Positions 1 to 11,671 are shown, counted from the first letter of the stretch. The stretch is 64,000 nucleotides of DNA from Hymenopellis radicata (GCA_015501595.1 JADNRX010000230.1:1-64000); one strand, 5' to 3'. Made by a program: numbers and translations. The notes: generated by a model not told the origin, from the letters alone.

Positions 1-163
1 TGCGTTCTGGACACGGCTCGAGAACAGGTTGTCAGTGTTTGGTAACGCGGGTGATGGTGTGTGATGGGCTAAAAGAGCCATGACAACACAATCCAGTGAT
101 CGTGATCAATCTTGGCTGCCGTCTAATATACAACAGCGCCTGAATTTGGCAAGTACCATCTTT

Positions 164-250
164 CTCCCTCCTGTTCACTGGAGACTGGGTCTCACTCGTT
201 TTCTTTATTCTTTCTTTATTCTTCCTTTTAATCTTTAGATTTTCACTCTT
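164..250 (+). promoter_or_regulatory. pyrimidine-rich leader upstream of noxR
   Basis: A strongly C/T-biased stretch with runs of TTTCTTTATTC lies directly 5' of the NoxR start codon. Such CT-rich tracts commonly sit at fungal transcription start regions. No clear TATA box was seen. The role is inferred from position and composition only. Confidence 0.3.
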
Positions 251-297
251 TTGTTCAACACCGCGTCGGGCACGCATCACCATTGGCGATATCGATT

Positions 298-2379
298 ATG
301 TCTCTCAAAGCTGAGCTTGAGACGTGGGCGGCAGCCCTCAAGGCGTACGATGAGGAGGACTTTGAAAAGTCCCTGGATCTATTTGCAGTACGTTGGCGTT
401 TTGCGGCTTGGGATGTGCGCTTTGTTGGCTGATGGGGTGGACGCAGCGGATAGCAGATTCGTCCAAGATTCTCACGAATATGGGGCTCATCTATGCGACC
501 CTTGGCGAGCATGAAGCAGCAGTGGAGAAGTTCATTGAAGCCACCTCTTTAGACTCTTACCTTGCCGTGGCGTGCGTTGACGGGCCTTTTGTTGTGTTTC
601 CTTACTGATATTCTTTCAGGTACTTCCAATGCGGTGTCTCCAATTTTCTCCTTACTCGGTATGACCTGGCCTTCAAGGACTTTGAAGAGGCTCTGCTCTA
701 TCTACGGGGCAACCAAGCCATGTCAGTCCTTCCACCGCCTCCCTCTCTATTGTCTACTTATCCCCTCATCAGCAACTATGAACAATTGGGACTCAAGTTC
801 CGCTTGTTCTCGGCAGAGGTTCTCTTCAACAAAGGCTTGGCCCAGATCTACATGGGCAGATTAGAGCCTGGTCTGCAAGACATGCAGGAAGCAAGACGCG
901 ACAAGGCAACTGACGAGCATAATGTTATTGACGATGCTATCCAAGACCGCGGCGAGGGCTATACTGTCTTCAGTATCGTACGTGGGCCTATTGTCCCCAC
1001 TACAACTCTCGCGCTGAAATTAACGACATAGCCCGTCGGTGTACTGTACCGCCCTTCGGAGAAGAAGTTGAAGAATGCCAACACCAAGGACTATATGGGC
1101 AAGGCGGTACGTCCGCGGGTTCTCATTGTTGCCGTTGTCAGCTCACACCTCGCAGAAATTAATTGCTGCCAGTGATCCCGGCGATGCTTACACCACCTTT
1201 ACCGGTGTTACGCTACTGAAGCAAGGCATATCGCCCTCGGGCGTCTATCTCGATGGTCCCGACAGCATGAACAGGAGTGGCAGCCTTAATCGCGCAGTTA
1301 CTGCGCCGCCGACTGTTTCTCTCATGCCAAGTGCGTTGTCTTGTTCCGTAATCGCAATTTTCTTTGTTCTGATCATGACATCAGAACCGGACGACTTCGA
1401 CACAGGGCCACAGCTTGCTCGGTCAAAGACGACGCTGAATGTGCCGACCAACTCGCGCGAATTGATTTCTCCGGGACCGAACTCTGCTGGCGCGATAACG
1501 AGAAGTAATACAACCCTCAATGTTCGTCCGCCAGGAAGCAGTATGGGCGGTCCGGTGCGCGGCCTGAGTGTTAGACGATCGCCAGGCTCTTCGCCCACTG
1601 GCGCGGCACCCCCTCTTGCGCCAACGCCTCCTTTGAAAGGTATGCTACTACTACCCATGACAACGGACACACGTCTAATCATTCTCGTTATCCGGCAGCG
1701 CAGCAAGTGGGATCTCAGAGTAACCCGAGGATGACAGAATTTTACGACAGCTACCTCGATTCGTATGCGGACCCATCACCGTTACCGCCGTTGCCGCCTC
1801 TAGCTCGTGGAGAGAGCCCTGCGCCGAACGGCCCAGAGCGCGTTGCTGCGTGGGCAAGCAAGAATGCCAACCCGAATTATCCGCCCCAGAGATCTGGGTC
1901 GCGCAGTGCACCTACGAGTAACTATGCACCCAGTTCGTATGGGGGAGGAACAATCAGACGGAAGCTCACCCGTCGTGGCACTTCTCGTCAACAGCGAATC
2001 ATCAACTATGATGAGGAGGAAGAAGGATATGTCAGTGGCGAGTACGACGACGGTCCGTTTGAGTTGATCAAGATTCGGGTCAAGGTACCTCATCATTCTT
2101 CTTGCCGCTATCTTACGGGGTATTGACTGTTTATGGCTATAGCTGCACTATGAGGATGAAGTCCGAGGGATGGCGTTGACGCCGGAAACGGGCTTTGACG
2201 AGTTCTTGGACAAGGTCACGCTCAAGTTTGGCAAGGCGCTGAACCTCAAGTTTAAGGACGAGGATGGTGGCAAGGTGTCGCTGCGCGATGAGTCTGATTA
2301 CGAGCTCGCTATAGAGACTGCGCGGGAGAGCTCGAAAGGCAAACCCGAGGGCAAGCTCGAGATATGGTGCAGCGACTGA
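298..2379 (+). CDS. noxR: NADPH oxidase regulator NoxR (p67phox-like)
   Basis: NoxR is the cytosolic activator of fungal NADPH oxidases NoxA/NoxB and works with Rac and Cdc24. The N-terminus reads MSLKAELETWAAALKAYDEE. Two TPR-like blocks follow (TNMGLIYATLGEHEAAVEKF and FNKGLAQIYMGRLEPG). Next comes the conserved stretch YRPSEKKLKNANTKDYMGKA and then AASDPGDAYTTFTGV, which occupies the activation-domain region. A long low-complexity Ser/Pro/Arg linker leads to a C-terminal PB1 domain (LHYEDEVRGMALTPETGFDE, later DEDGGKVSLRDESDYELA). There is no SH3 domain, as usual for fungal NoxR. Several short introns break the TPR part; the last one, ending ctatag, joins IRVK to LHYEDE. The ATG at 298 was chosen because it opens the first TPR helix. 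Identification is by family motifs. Confidence 0.9.
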
Positions 2380-2875
2380 TTGCTCCTTCTACCTTGCCTC
2401 TTCATTCTTTTCCTCGTTTCGGGCTTTCAAGTATTCGGATTCGTTTTTGTTGTTCTCCACCCTCTCTCGCTGCAAACTATCTCTTCTCGCGGTCATTCTT
2501 CGGTCACATCTATCATGCTTGGATATAACATAAAGCTTTGTCAAACTGTACTTTACCCTCCCCACCATCGCAATTTCTTTAGCTCGCTTTATAGTCGTAT
2601 TATTGTTTGCTAGGATTACACACGTTGTGTAAGATGTATATAGAACTGGATTCGATATAGGCCGCAGGTGTCTTTCTGAGACTTCAAACGTTTCAACTTT
2701 CAATCATTCAAGATTGAAGGTTCATCAAGAGTTGACAGTCACTACTAATACACCCGAGCCGACTCGTAGAGTTCCCTCTCACCACCATCACAGGTCTTTC
2801 TTTTCTTTCTCTCCTTGTTTCCTTTTTCAAAAATTTCCGGTTGCTGGTCAACAAAGGCTACTACAATATCCTATA

Positions 2876-4542
2876 ATGCCACGGCCGAGCCCACTTCAGG
2901 TTTCCTACAGCGGTACCGCGTATGAAGAAATCACTTTGACACCACGGACACCCCATTCACGATCTGGTAGGGCGGAGGAGGGGTATTCCTCAAGCGGTTT
3001 CAGCCAGTACGACGACGACGAGCCCCAGTCGTCCGCGGAACCGCTGCTCGGCAGCTCCGAGGAAAAGCAGCGCGCGCCAAACAGCGTCCTCGCCAGCGGG
3101 CCCGTCGTTTTCTGGTCTGTCGTCGCCTCTATGCTGTTATGTCTCGCCGGGATATCCTTTCAATGGCCTGGGACGCTCGAGTACTATATGGGCATCACAC
3201 CCTTCGCATCGGAGACGACGAGTGCAGTGAACTCGTCGCTGCTCATTTCATACGAGAACTACACGACCTTTCCTCTGACGTCGGAGCAGTATGTGGCGGA
3301 GTGTTATACTATGACGAAGGGGTTTATGCCGATGGACAAGTACTGGGAGCCGCATGCGGGGGCGGGTGTTATGGACGTGCCGCATTTAAATGATAGGGCG
3401 GTGTGCAGTAGTACGATCACGTATATGCTCGATGGTGCGAGAGGGCTGTTTGCGGACTTGGCGTTGATTGCGCAGGCGGCGGCGTTGGCTCGGGAGGTAC
3501 GTGTGTTCGTTGTCGTTGCGCGTTAATTCTGTTGACCATGTTTAGCGCGGGCGGACGTTCCTTATAGATGACACCTATTGGAATCGCGGGAAATGGACGG
3601 ACCACTTTAAATCTGTCCGTATAACCCAGCCAGGCCCAGAACCGAACTGCAAACCCCCTCCACCGGAAGGTTCGTTATCGTTGCTGGGACTTGGGTTTTA
3701 AACCTTTGACGTCCTGTAGAATACGTCGCGTGCCCGCGTCTAGCGCGACACTGGGTCATCACATCCCGGACTGCCAAGTTTCACTTTGGACACATGTTCA
3801 GAGAGACTTACGAAGACGCGTATGTCCATCTCCAAGTCTCTTCACATTCACCTCGCCAATGCTTGTTTAGATATAAGCACAACACTGAACGTCTCAAACC
3901 AATCTTCGAGCACGCCGCTCTTTCAATATCCAAGACCATCCAGCCAAACGACTCCATCGCCCACCTCATCTCGCTCGCGCGCACCGAACTGCCCTCCTTC
4001 TACGTCGCGGCCCACATTCGTCGAGGAGACCGCAAACCTGGCGCCTACGAGTATCGCGGGTCGTACGTCCCATTACCTGACTTTGCCGACATGCTCTCCG
4101 ATGCCAAAGCCCCGGTCGCATTTCTCGCTTCAGATTCACCAAAAGCCCTCGCCGAGCTAACGGAGATAATGGCTAAGCGCGTGTACGCCCTGCCGCACAG
4201 CAAGCACGCTGAGCTGAGGGCGCTCGCTAGCCCCAGGAATACTTCCAGGCGACGTTTGCTTCTTTGGATGAGGAGACACGCGTTCGCGCGACGCAGGGGA
4301 TGGTGGTGGACTTTGCCCTCCTCACGGGTCTGTGGGCTGGGGACGCGGACATCTTTGTGGAGAAGCTGGTGTGCACGATGAGCTCCGTGATATGTAGGAT
4401 GGCGGCGGCGGCGCTGGGATGGGAAAAGGCGTTTGGAGAGATGGACGGCCAGGGCGAGATTAATCGCGAGGAGATGGTGTGGGTGGATATTGATGAAAAG
4501 GGCAAGGTGATTCCTCAGTGGTCGGGGTATGATACTTTTTAA
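2876..4542 (+). CDS. type II membrane glycosyltransferase, fucosyltransferase-like
   Basis: The start MPRPSPLQVSYSGTAYEE leads a Ser-rich cytosolic tail with acidic patches. One membrane anchor follows (VVFWSVVASMLLCLAGISF), then a lumenal domain with N-glycosylation sites. The motif AAHIRRGDRK plus YVPLPDFADML and VAFLASDSPKAL resembles the donor-binding R-R-G/T-D region of GT23/POFUT-type fucosyltransferases. The family call is therefore an inference. Two clear introns lie at about 3496-3546 and 3668-3720. Around 4231 the reading frame changes. Before it the frame encodes HSKHAELRALASP and after it QEYFQATFASLDEETRV. Either one C is missing from a CCCC run (4231-4234), or a 50-nt intron (4181-4230, GTGTAC..CTAG) is removed. 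The C-terminal part to GYDTF is clearly coding. Confidence 0.65.
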
Positions 4543-4868
4543 GAGGTTGGGAGGCGAGGTGGTACAGTTGAGTTGCTCTGTAATTTAGTTTTGCTTAATG
4601 GATACCCTGACATTCTGGCGACACTTAAGTTGCTCGCTAATCCGTGACTATCCTTCGCTCAGCAGCTACCTGGAACCCATCTTCGGGATCGCACTGTACA
4701 TTGTACGGTCGCCCTCGGTCGAGATGTCTGCAAGCTCGAACTATTTAGTCAGGAAATACGGCGAAAGGCTAATAGTAAGCGTGAGAACATTTTCTATCTT
4801 TCATACAATCTAGTATTTCTGCACAATTTTGTGTGTAAACTGCCGGTGAAAGACGTGTTTATACCACC
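4543..4868. other. intergenic, nothing recognised
   Basis: This stretch separates the glycosyltransferase-like gene from the next membrane-protein gene on the same strand. The one short ORF (4598-4813) has no family features and no convincing splice partners. It probably holds the 3' UTR of the upstream gene and the promoter of the next one. Confidence 0.4.
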
Positions 4869-6802
4869 ATGAGTATCCCATCGTCTCTCGTTGAGTCCGT
4901 TTACGAGAATAGGCCATGGGTAGATCTTTATACTGGGGCACGACCGAAAACCCCGCCTTTGAATTCGTCGACATCTCCCGTCTCAGAATGCCCTAAACGT
5001 TCGTTCCTCCTGTTTTCGTGTTCTGTTTCAACTTTCATCTGTGGCTTGATCTGTCTACTTAAGGCTCCCTGACCTCGATGACTACCACTGTGGCTCGCTC
5101 TGCTCTTGACTATCACCTCGATGCTGAGGAACGTATTCAAGCCGTTCTCGGAGTATCCCATCACTAAAAAATTCGAGCGGAAGGGTATTAGTTTTGCTAT
5201 CTTTGGGGGTTCGGTGCGTATGCCACGGGGCATTCCGAGTCTTGGTGGTTTAACGCTTCCTTTCTTCTAGGTGTTACTCTTCGCTGGTCTTGTAGTATTC
5301 AACCTTTTAACACAAGGTCACGACAATGTCCCATCGTACGCTTTCTTGCCTTCTCTACAATGCATCGCTCACAAACGGTGAAACAGCACAGTGATGCTGC
5401 AGACGTTCTACGGCCCGGATGAACCGCTACGGAACGCGTCCTCTACGACAACTTGTCAATCGAGTCTCCTGCAGGTCTCTGGCGATTATTACACCCGAAG
5501 GCCTAGCAGCGCACACGTCAATTCTGGTGCGGGAGCGCAGCTGGATCCTGGGAGCTTTAAATGGACAATTAACGCTTTCAACCCCGATGAAGATTACACG
5601 CTGCAGGGCGCTTATAACGGGGAAGAGTTAAGTTGCAATGTAAACAAATCCATTTTGCACTGCCCGTTGGTGATTGATCTTACTTTCGTATAGGCTACTA
5701 GCCTCGGCATCACGTATTACTTTTCAGGTGGCACATATATTTATGGGTACGCTTCTCGTGTTACGATCTGTTGAAACAGAAGTCTTACGAGGCTAATAGG
5801 ATATGCGTGCAGTGCACTCTAGTAAAGCCAAAGACCGTCACCTATGGAGACACCTCAAAGATTCGTGTCCTCGATCTGTGCACCAACTACCAACGGATCG
5901 TTGACAAGTAAGCGCCCGCTTCGACGTTTTCACCAACAGACTAACCAAGGTATCCAGTTTGCCGAGCTTCACGGATACGACACAAAACAACATTGAGAAG
6001 CAATTCAGGTATCCACCTCAGTTCACAAATGAATAAAATGCTTATCACATCCAGCGATAACGGGATACAAGGCGTCTACACAAGCCTCAACTTCACCCCA
6101 GACCAGCTGCCGCCAGCAATGTGCCCTAGCGGGTCCTGCGCCAACATCTCCGTCACCCCAGACAAGGTCGACTTTGTCAACATCTGGTTCGGCGATGATG
6201 TCAACTACTACAACCTGAACACGAGCTCCCAGTCGGAGTCGTCGACATGTCGGAATAGCATATACTGTCCAAAAGGACGGTACCGTCTAGACGGCGATCC
6301 GAAGGAGTACGACGACCTCCAGCTGCTGTTCAACCTCTCCGCGCACGCTGGGACGGTCATCTCCGTGCTCGGCTCGAGTCAGCTCGAGCCGTCGCGCGCG
6401 TTCAACGGGAACGTGTCGATGCTGCCGGGGTCGCTGCCGCGGATGTACGAGATCCTGTTCGCTGCGGGCAGCTACATGTTTGACGAGGCGCTGCGTGATC
6501 TCGACGGGCGCGCGCTGGCTAGTTCGTTCGTGTGTACGGTGCAGACGTGGGAGTGGAAGAGCCCGTGGTCGCTGCTTGCTATGCTTTTGGGGAATACGCT
6601 GAGTGTGTGGAGTGTCGCGCTGACTGTGATGATTGCTGTGGGTTTTCTTACGCTGTTGGTCTTGTTCTTTCTTACTGACGAGAGTGTCTTGTAGTTGGGG
6701 AGTATGCTGGACAATAGGCCGCCTTCCGCGACGTTAACATCGGATCCCAAGGAGGGGACGTATCATTTACTATTGAAGGAGAGACAGAACAGTGATATTT
6801 AA
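4869..6802 (+). CDS. unrecognised two-span membrane protein
   Basis: I do not recognise this as a named family. Multiple short introns assemble a protein that begins MSIPSSLVESVYENRPWVDL. It has one membrane span near the N-terminus (ISFAIFGGSVLLFAGLVVFN), a long Cys- and Asn-glycosylation-rich ectodomain, and a second hydrophobic span near the C-terminus. The ectodomain carries paired cysteines (CVQCTLV, CPSGSCANIS, CRNSIYC). Exon 1 can join in frame to NVFKPFSEYPITKKFERKG through donors at 5003, 5012 or 5018 and the acceptor at 5128. The tag at 6692-6694 may be an intron end, not a stop: removing 6638-6694 (57 nt, GTGGGT..CTGAC..TAG, phase 0) leads into LGSMLDNRPPSATL and a stop at 6802. 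Without that splice the protein ends at 6694. Confidence 0.6.
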
Positions 6803-7190
6803 ATCATTCTGCTTGGGTGGATGGATTCCTCGCATACCCTTTCGTCGATGCTTTGTTATGAACTTCATGGACTTATCTAGATGTATATTATTCGCAATCT
6901 ACTACTTGGGAACATTGGCTCCCGGAAGTGAGTACGGGGAATCGCAAGCTGAGGCGTGTGTCTTTGAAGTTCCCGCCTGAGCTCCGATAAGTATCGCCAG
7001 GCCAAAAGTAACCCCAGCGCACAATGGACATGAACAAATGGAGCGTTCAATGCCAACGACGTTGTTGCCTTTTTGGGACCCGGTCCGACCCTGAAGCGCC
7101 ACACAAGGACCACCGTCAGAACAATGGACGGATATCCCAATTTGGATCCATTGTGATGTTGTTGTTGCACAGCCCTGACCCACACTTGCA
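6803..7190. other. intergenic, no gene seen
   Basis: No open frame here has coding character. The stretch ends at a strong TATA box, so its right part is probably a promoter for the transcript that runs through the repeat block. Confidence 0.35.
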
Positions 7191-7198
7191 TATAAAAG
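7191..7198 (+). promoter_or_regulatory. TATA box
   Basis: TATAAAAG sits in a suitable context. About 40 nt downstream begins a CT-rich, leader-like stretch. This suggests an RNA polymerase II start near 7225 with transcription into the repeat block. Confidence 0.5.
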
Positions 7199-7431
7199 GA
7201 CGCGCTTCTCAGTGTGGACCCCCATTCTTTGTTTCGTCCACACCACCCTTATTCCCACACGCTCTCTCATTCATTCGCTCACGACCGCCCAGGACGACGA
7301 CGCCTCAATTTCGATCTTACGCAGGACGACCGACTTCGCACTCAAGACGACCGACCGACCCGAACTCAGACTCACCCGCCTCAAGAACGCCATCGACTGG
7401 ACGACCGACCACCACCTCACGAATAGCTCCT

Positions 7432-7775
7432 GCAAGTCGACCGCTGCGCACCCCCGATCCTCAAGCCACAATTTACCTTCGATGCCGCAAGCCGACCGAC
7501 GACATCCTCTCCCGCAAGCCGACCGCCTCTACGTCACGATTTCGACTCTCGATTCCGTAAGCCGACCGACGACACTTTCTTCCCGCAAGTCGACCGCTCA
7601 CGCCTCGAGACACGATTTACCTTTGATTCCGCAAGCCGACCGACTCTACGCCACACTTTCGAATCCCCAAGCCGACCGATTGTTCGACTCTCGAAGCCAC
7701 AAGCCGACCGACGACACGTTATCCCGCAAGCCGACCGCTTTCCGCCTCGAAATTCGCATCCACAAGCCGACCGCT
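7432..7775. repeat. degenerate tandem repeat, core AAGCCGACCG
   Basis: About ten copies of the decamer AAGYCGACCG occur at irregular 15-60 nt intervals. Several extend to CGCAAGCCGACCGACGACA. One frame stays open across the block (7212-7886, 224 codons) and reads as reiterated HKPTDD, RKPTA and PQADRL. The amino-acid bias follows directly from the repeat, so protein coding is doubtful. A TATA box lies upstream and two intron-like sequences lie just downstream. The block could be a repetitive 5' leader, a non-coding RNA or part of an unrecognised element. Confidence 0.6.
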
Positions 7776-7843
7776 CTCCGCCTTCCTCAAGCACGATTTC
7801 TTCGAGTGCGCGTTCACGATGAGGACGAGGACGGTCTCCATGT

Positions 7844-8130
7844 ATGCAGGACGAACGACTCACGCGCCGACTCGTTAGCTTTTTAAGCTCCTGGAATATG
7901 ACAAGGTGAGTGTATTCAGTCTCATCAAAAGATTTCTGAGCACTATCACAGGATGCGTCCTAAGTGCGAAGAAGGTGAAGTGATCCTTTTAGTTCAATGA
8001 GAATCAGGGCTAACTCCCCTTATGTCAAGGTGCAATTTTCGTCATCGAAACTCGAATCCTCCATAGTACTTATCATTTCAAAGTAGACTGTCGTTGTCGA
8101 GTCGTCACGCTTTTGTACCGCCTAGTGTAA
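7844..8130 (+). CDS. possible small spliced ORF, unknown
   Basis: This model is tentative. An ATG in a different frame from the repeat ORF opens MQDERLTRRLVSFLSSWNMT. Removing two canonical introns (7906-7951, GTGAGT..CACAG; 7975-8029, GTGAAG..CTAAC..CAAG) keeps the frame open through FVIETRILHSTYHF to a stop at 8128-8130. The donors and branch points look genuine, which argues for a spliced transcript from the TATA box at 7191. No family is recognised, and the peptide of roughly 60 residues may not be made. Confidence 0.25.
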
Positions 8131-8355
8131 TCATGGCCGCTGAATGTAACGCCCCATGGACCACAATCCTTCACATTCATGAACTGGGAGCTCCAGTAGC
8201 CCTACAGTAACGATCGCATGCACCTTCACAGCTGTTTAAGTACTTGAGCGCACTGTGACGGTTGCTGGGTGAACGGGACAGCTTCAGTGAAACTAAGTAA
8301 AAGCTATCAGTGTTGGCTATCAAGACGGTGAAGTTATACATAGGTCGAATACTAA

Positions 8356-9283
8356 TCATTTCCTCTTCTTCGCAATCTCCAAGGTGTGCGCCTCGACTTC
8401 TTTCAAAGACTCCGCCTCCCCTTTGACAGGCGCCCAGTCCAATCGTCTTCAGCGCGTACTGACGCAGCGTGTGTTAGAAGCCAACAGGGAGCCTCTGTAG
8501 GTTTAGTTGGAACGGATAACGTACCCAGAGTGTTCTTGCAGGGAGGTGCACCCCGACTAAGAAGTACCCTTCTTTGCTGTGAGGTACGGTTTCCCATTCC
8601 GGGGAAAGCAACTTTGACCAGAATCATCATAAGATCTAGACGATGAGAATTCTCAGCTTCGGTCTGAAACGGGACTTGAAAGCTTGAGACCAACATTCAA
8701 CCATAGACCAGTGATTACGGCCCTCTCCAATCACCACAGATTTGCAAAGGTCATGACGAATCGAGGAAGGCCATGGGAGTGATGCTACGTGCCATCACCA
8801 TCCTGAACGCCGGTGTCGACAAGTATTCCGCTAGGCCGTATCAAAATCGCACCAGGAATAACGAGATACTAGGAATAGATCGAGTTTAAAGACAATATGG
8901 GGTCCTTGCCTTCTTCGTCGACTTTGAGGAACTCCAGATCGACGTTACGATGAATCCGAGTGGCTTCGAGTGATGCCATCTCTTCAACATCCGCATCGTC
9001 CCAAATTTTGTTGAGTATGTCGCGACCCATGGCGTCATTCATAAGAATACCTGTCCCAGACTGTAAGCGTCTTGTTCAGAGGTCTATACAAGAGATCATC
9101 ACACAGACAGAACACGTACAGTACAACATGAATCGCGCGCGGCTTCTTCTCTGATTTCCTCAGTGCTGCCGTGACCTGACTAGATCGTCACAGTTGTACT
9201 ATCAGTCATGTCGAGCGCGAGTAGGATGGGATTGTAAAGATGCCTACGGAATCAATGAGGAGATCCACCAAAAGAGCAGCGTC
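8356..9283 (-). pseudogene. NmrA-like gene copy, 3' part (dead duplicate of 29586-30942)
   Basis: Read on the minus strand, this stretch aligns with the intact Rossmann gene at 29586-30942 from DAALLVDLL to the stop. Matches include DDADVEEMASLEATRIHRNV against DDANVEEMASLEITRVHRNV. Others are a shared KKGYFL/KEGYFF segment and a closely matching final exon that ends KKRK. An intron-like sequence is kept at the same place (after LIDS), so the copy arose from DNA and not from a spliced RNA. It is broken: a small deletion after YNCDD shifts the frame, and further stops follow. The missing 5' part lies at 15550-15690, beyond an insertion. Confidence 0.85.
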
Positions 9284-10028
9284 ACCCGCATGATCCCCAC
9301 CAGAACTTGCCGCCAGACGCCAGATACGGGCCGAAGTGTGCGCTAATCGACTGCGACTTGTCCATACTGCGTGCAATTGGACGGCACATCCTCTGAATGT
9401 GGATATGGGTACACTCAAAACGAGTAAGACGGCTGCCGCACATGTAACCCGTCGCCTTCGTGCCACGAGAATGCGTCTCGGGCGATTCATGCAGCAATGA
9501 GTCTACACCCCTTCTTCAATCGAGCAATTTCCGGTCGAATTATTGGTGCGCTATATTTCAGTCCCAGCCGGCGGGACAAAGACACGGAAGTTGGAGTCAT
9601 CACAGCAAATGTCATGGAATTTTGCGCGACGCTATGAGCCCAATGAGCAATGAGCTCATAATAAATGGGAAAAAGGCAGTCGTCTTCCATTTCGTTTGCC
9701 AACGGGCATTGGTAGGGGAGCCCGGGAGCGGATATTGTTTTCTCCATCGACAGGAAGGTGCTCGACGAAGTAGAAATTTGTCAAAAATGGTGCAGGAAAT
9801 GATGATGCATCATGGTCGGATGGTCGGAAAGAAGGTCACGCGCCTGGTCATGATCTCATCTTGAAGCTCGCTACAAGTCGTTGTCCGCTCTGTTGCATAG
9901 GCGACGAGAACTTGTTGTAAATGTCGGTATATTCTTCTGAAGCAACCTTTAATTATCTGACTGTTTACTCTAGAAATGCTTATGGCAGTCCGATCATTGT
10001 GTTCACAGATGGACGAGAGCAACCCTCT

Positions 10029-11168
10029 TCACTGCCTCCTTCCCGCGCCATAGTAGACAGGGCGGCGGTATACAGTGCTTGTACCCGCCATATATCCCCG
10101 CAGAGCTTCTTCCCTTTCAACGTCTCGTCTCGCTTGTTCCCTCCTTTGAGCCTCTCTAACTTCAGCTTCCCGTCTCGCTTGCTCTCTCCTTTGCGCCTCC
10201 TCCCATTCAGCTCGCCGAGCTCTTTCCGCCTCTTCCGATACGGCAGGATAGTCGGAGAGTGTGTCTTCATAGCATTGCTGCAGGGAACTCTCCAAAACAA
10301 CATTCAGCAAATCCTCCCCGCATCTCAATCCGACATTGTTGAGGAAAGAAGCGTGTACGGGAACAGTATTCCTGCTCCTTCCCCCGAAATATTGCAGCCA
10401 CGGCATGTCTTCCGGCCTCGGAATGGAAAGAAGAGTCGTGTATGACCTCAAATACTCGTCCACTTGCTGCAGTGCCAGTGAACTAACAGAATCATATAAC
10501 ACCGTAAGTATTCTTAGAAGGGCAGCACGGGAACTAGCTTACGCTTGTGTGCCTAGGATCACCGAGGCGTGTGCAGATATGGCGTCGTTCCACTCCGTAG
10601 GGATATAAGGCGTAATCCTGTTGGCTACACGATGCACGAAATCACAGCAGCAAACATCTCTCTGCCAGCCCACCTCATAGCTGTTGATAGCAGCTCGGTA
10701 GCATCCATCAACTCTACTTTTGAATTCCTCATTTGTTACAATCTCGTCACTGAGCCAACTTCGCCACATACAGGCGGCCGGGGGTGTCTTTCTAAACTTT
10801 ATTTTGCACGAGGCATCAGGCCCCGCCTTGGGGTCGTAGACGTTCCAACGCCTGTGCGCTTTCGGCGTGTTCCGAACGAACCGATGAAGTTGTTGTATAA
10901 CGTAGTCTTCAGATCTTAAGATGAAGTCGACATGTGAGTGTGCCAAGTTTGAACATCAAAACCAAACTTACACAACTTTGACCGGCCGAATCTTTTCTAT
11001 GATGTAGAGTCTCCAGGACTCTATCTTCATGTATGAAATGCATGGCATCTTGTTCGTTACTTCATTGAGGAAGAACATGCAACACTCGGTACGCAAGTCC
11101 ACAGCCTGAGGTGGCGCCCATTGGTGAGCAGGCGAACTTGCGGAGTAGGCGAGATGTAAGTCGGACAT
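10029..11168 (-). CDS. unrecognised protein with C-terminal charged coiled coil
   Basis: The family is not recognised. Exon 1 begins MSDLHLAYSASSPAHQWAPP and ends at KIRPVKV. Removing a GTAAGT..TTAAG intron joins it to SEDYVIQQLHRFVRNTPK. A second intron (GTAAGC..CTGTTAG) joins VILGTQA to SLALQQVDEYL. The middle part has several cysteines (RDVCCCDF). From about EEAERARRAEWEEAQRREQA the tail repeats Arg/Glu/Ala heptad-like units, a predicted coiled coil or single alpha helix, and the protein ends YYGAGRRQ. It lies downstream of the DUF6535 gene on the same strand, inside the inserted segment. Start choice is moderate: an upstream ATG at 11244 opens a different frame. Confidence 0.6.
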
Positions 11169-11671
11169 GTCTGAGAAAACCGGGGATGGACATGTCAGAG
11201 AAGTGCAAGAGGTTTATAGCAGCTCCGTTTCCAGTAATTGTCATTCAGAACAATAAGTTGAACCTCTTGTCTTGTTCTGTCGAACAACACTTTGAGGGGA
11301 TCAATCAGACTGAACAACGGTTGAACAAAAGGTCCTACCAACAAGGCATCGACGATCCGCGAAAGAATTAACCACTCCCGGTGCTCACCATGTAGTCAGT
11401 AAGCACGACACAGCACTTATATGTGGCGTCCATTCACTTGAGAAACTCCGTTAGACGAATTGATGGCAGCCCTTCTGCCTCTCTACCTGCCTCTCTAACT
11501 GCCAGCCATGCACTCTCAGTGAGAAAATCAACCTAGTGATGCTGTACCAGGGCAAACTTCGAGAGGTATATACTTAGTTAGAGTCGGGATTCAGATCTCA
11601 GATTGGAAAGTTGAAGACAGCTTTCAGGTAGTGTAAGTAGGAGATACCACAAACGTTCCGCATCACTATAT

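Noticed and set aside
8380..8646. Plus-strand ORF with a neat intron-like sequence (GTAGGT..TTGCAG)
   Set aside because: The stretch is the antisense of the last exons of the NmrA-like pseudogene, so the open frame and splice-like signals are by-products.
9206..9490. Minus-strand 94-codon ORF
   Set aside because: It fuses pseudogene sequence (DAALLVDLL) with the end of the inserted segment and is not a gene.
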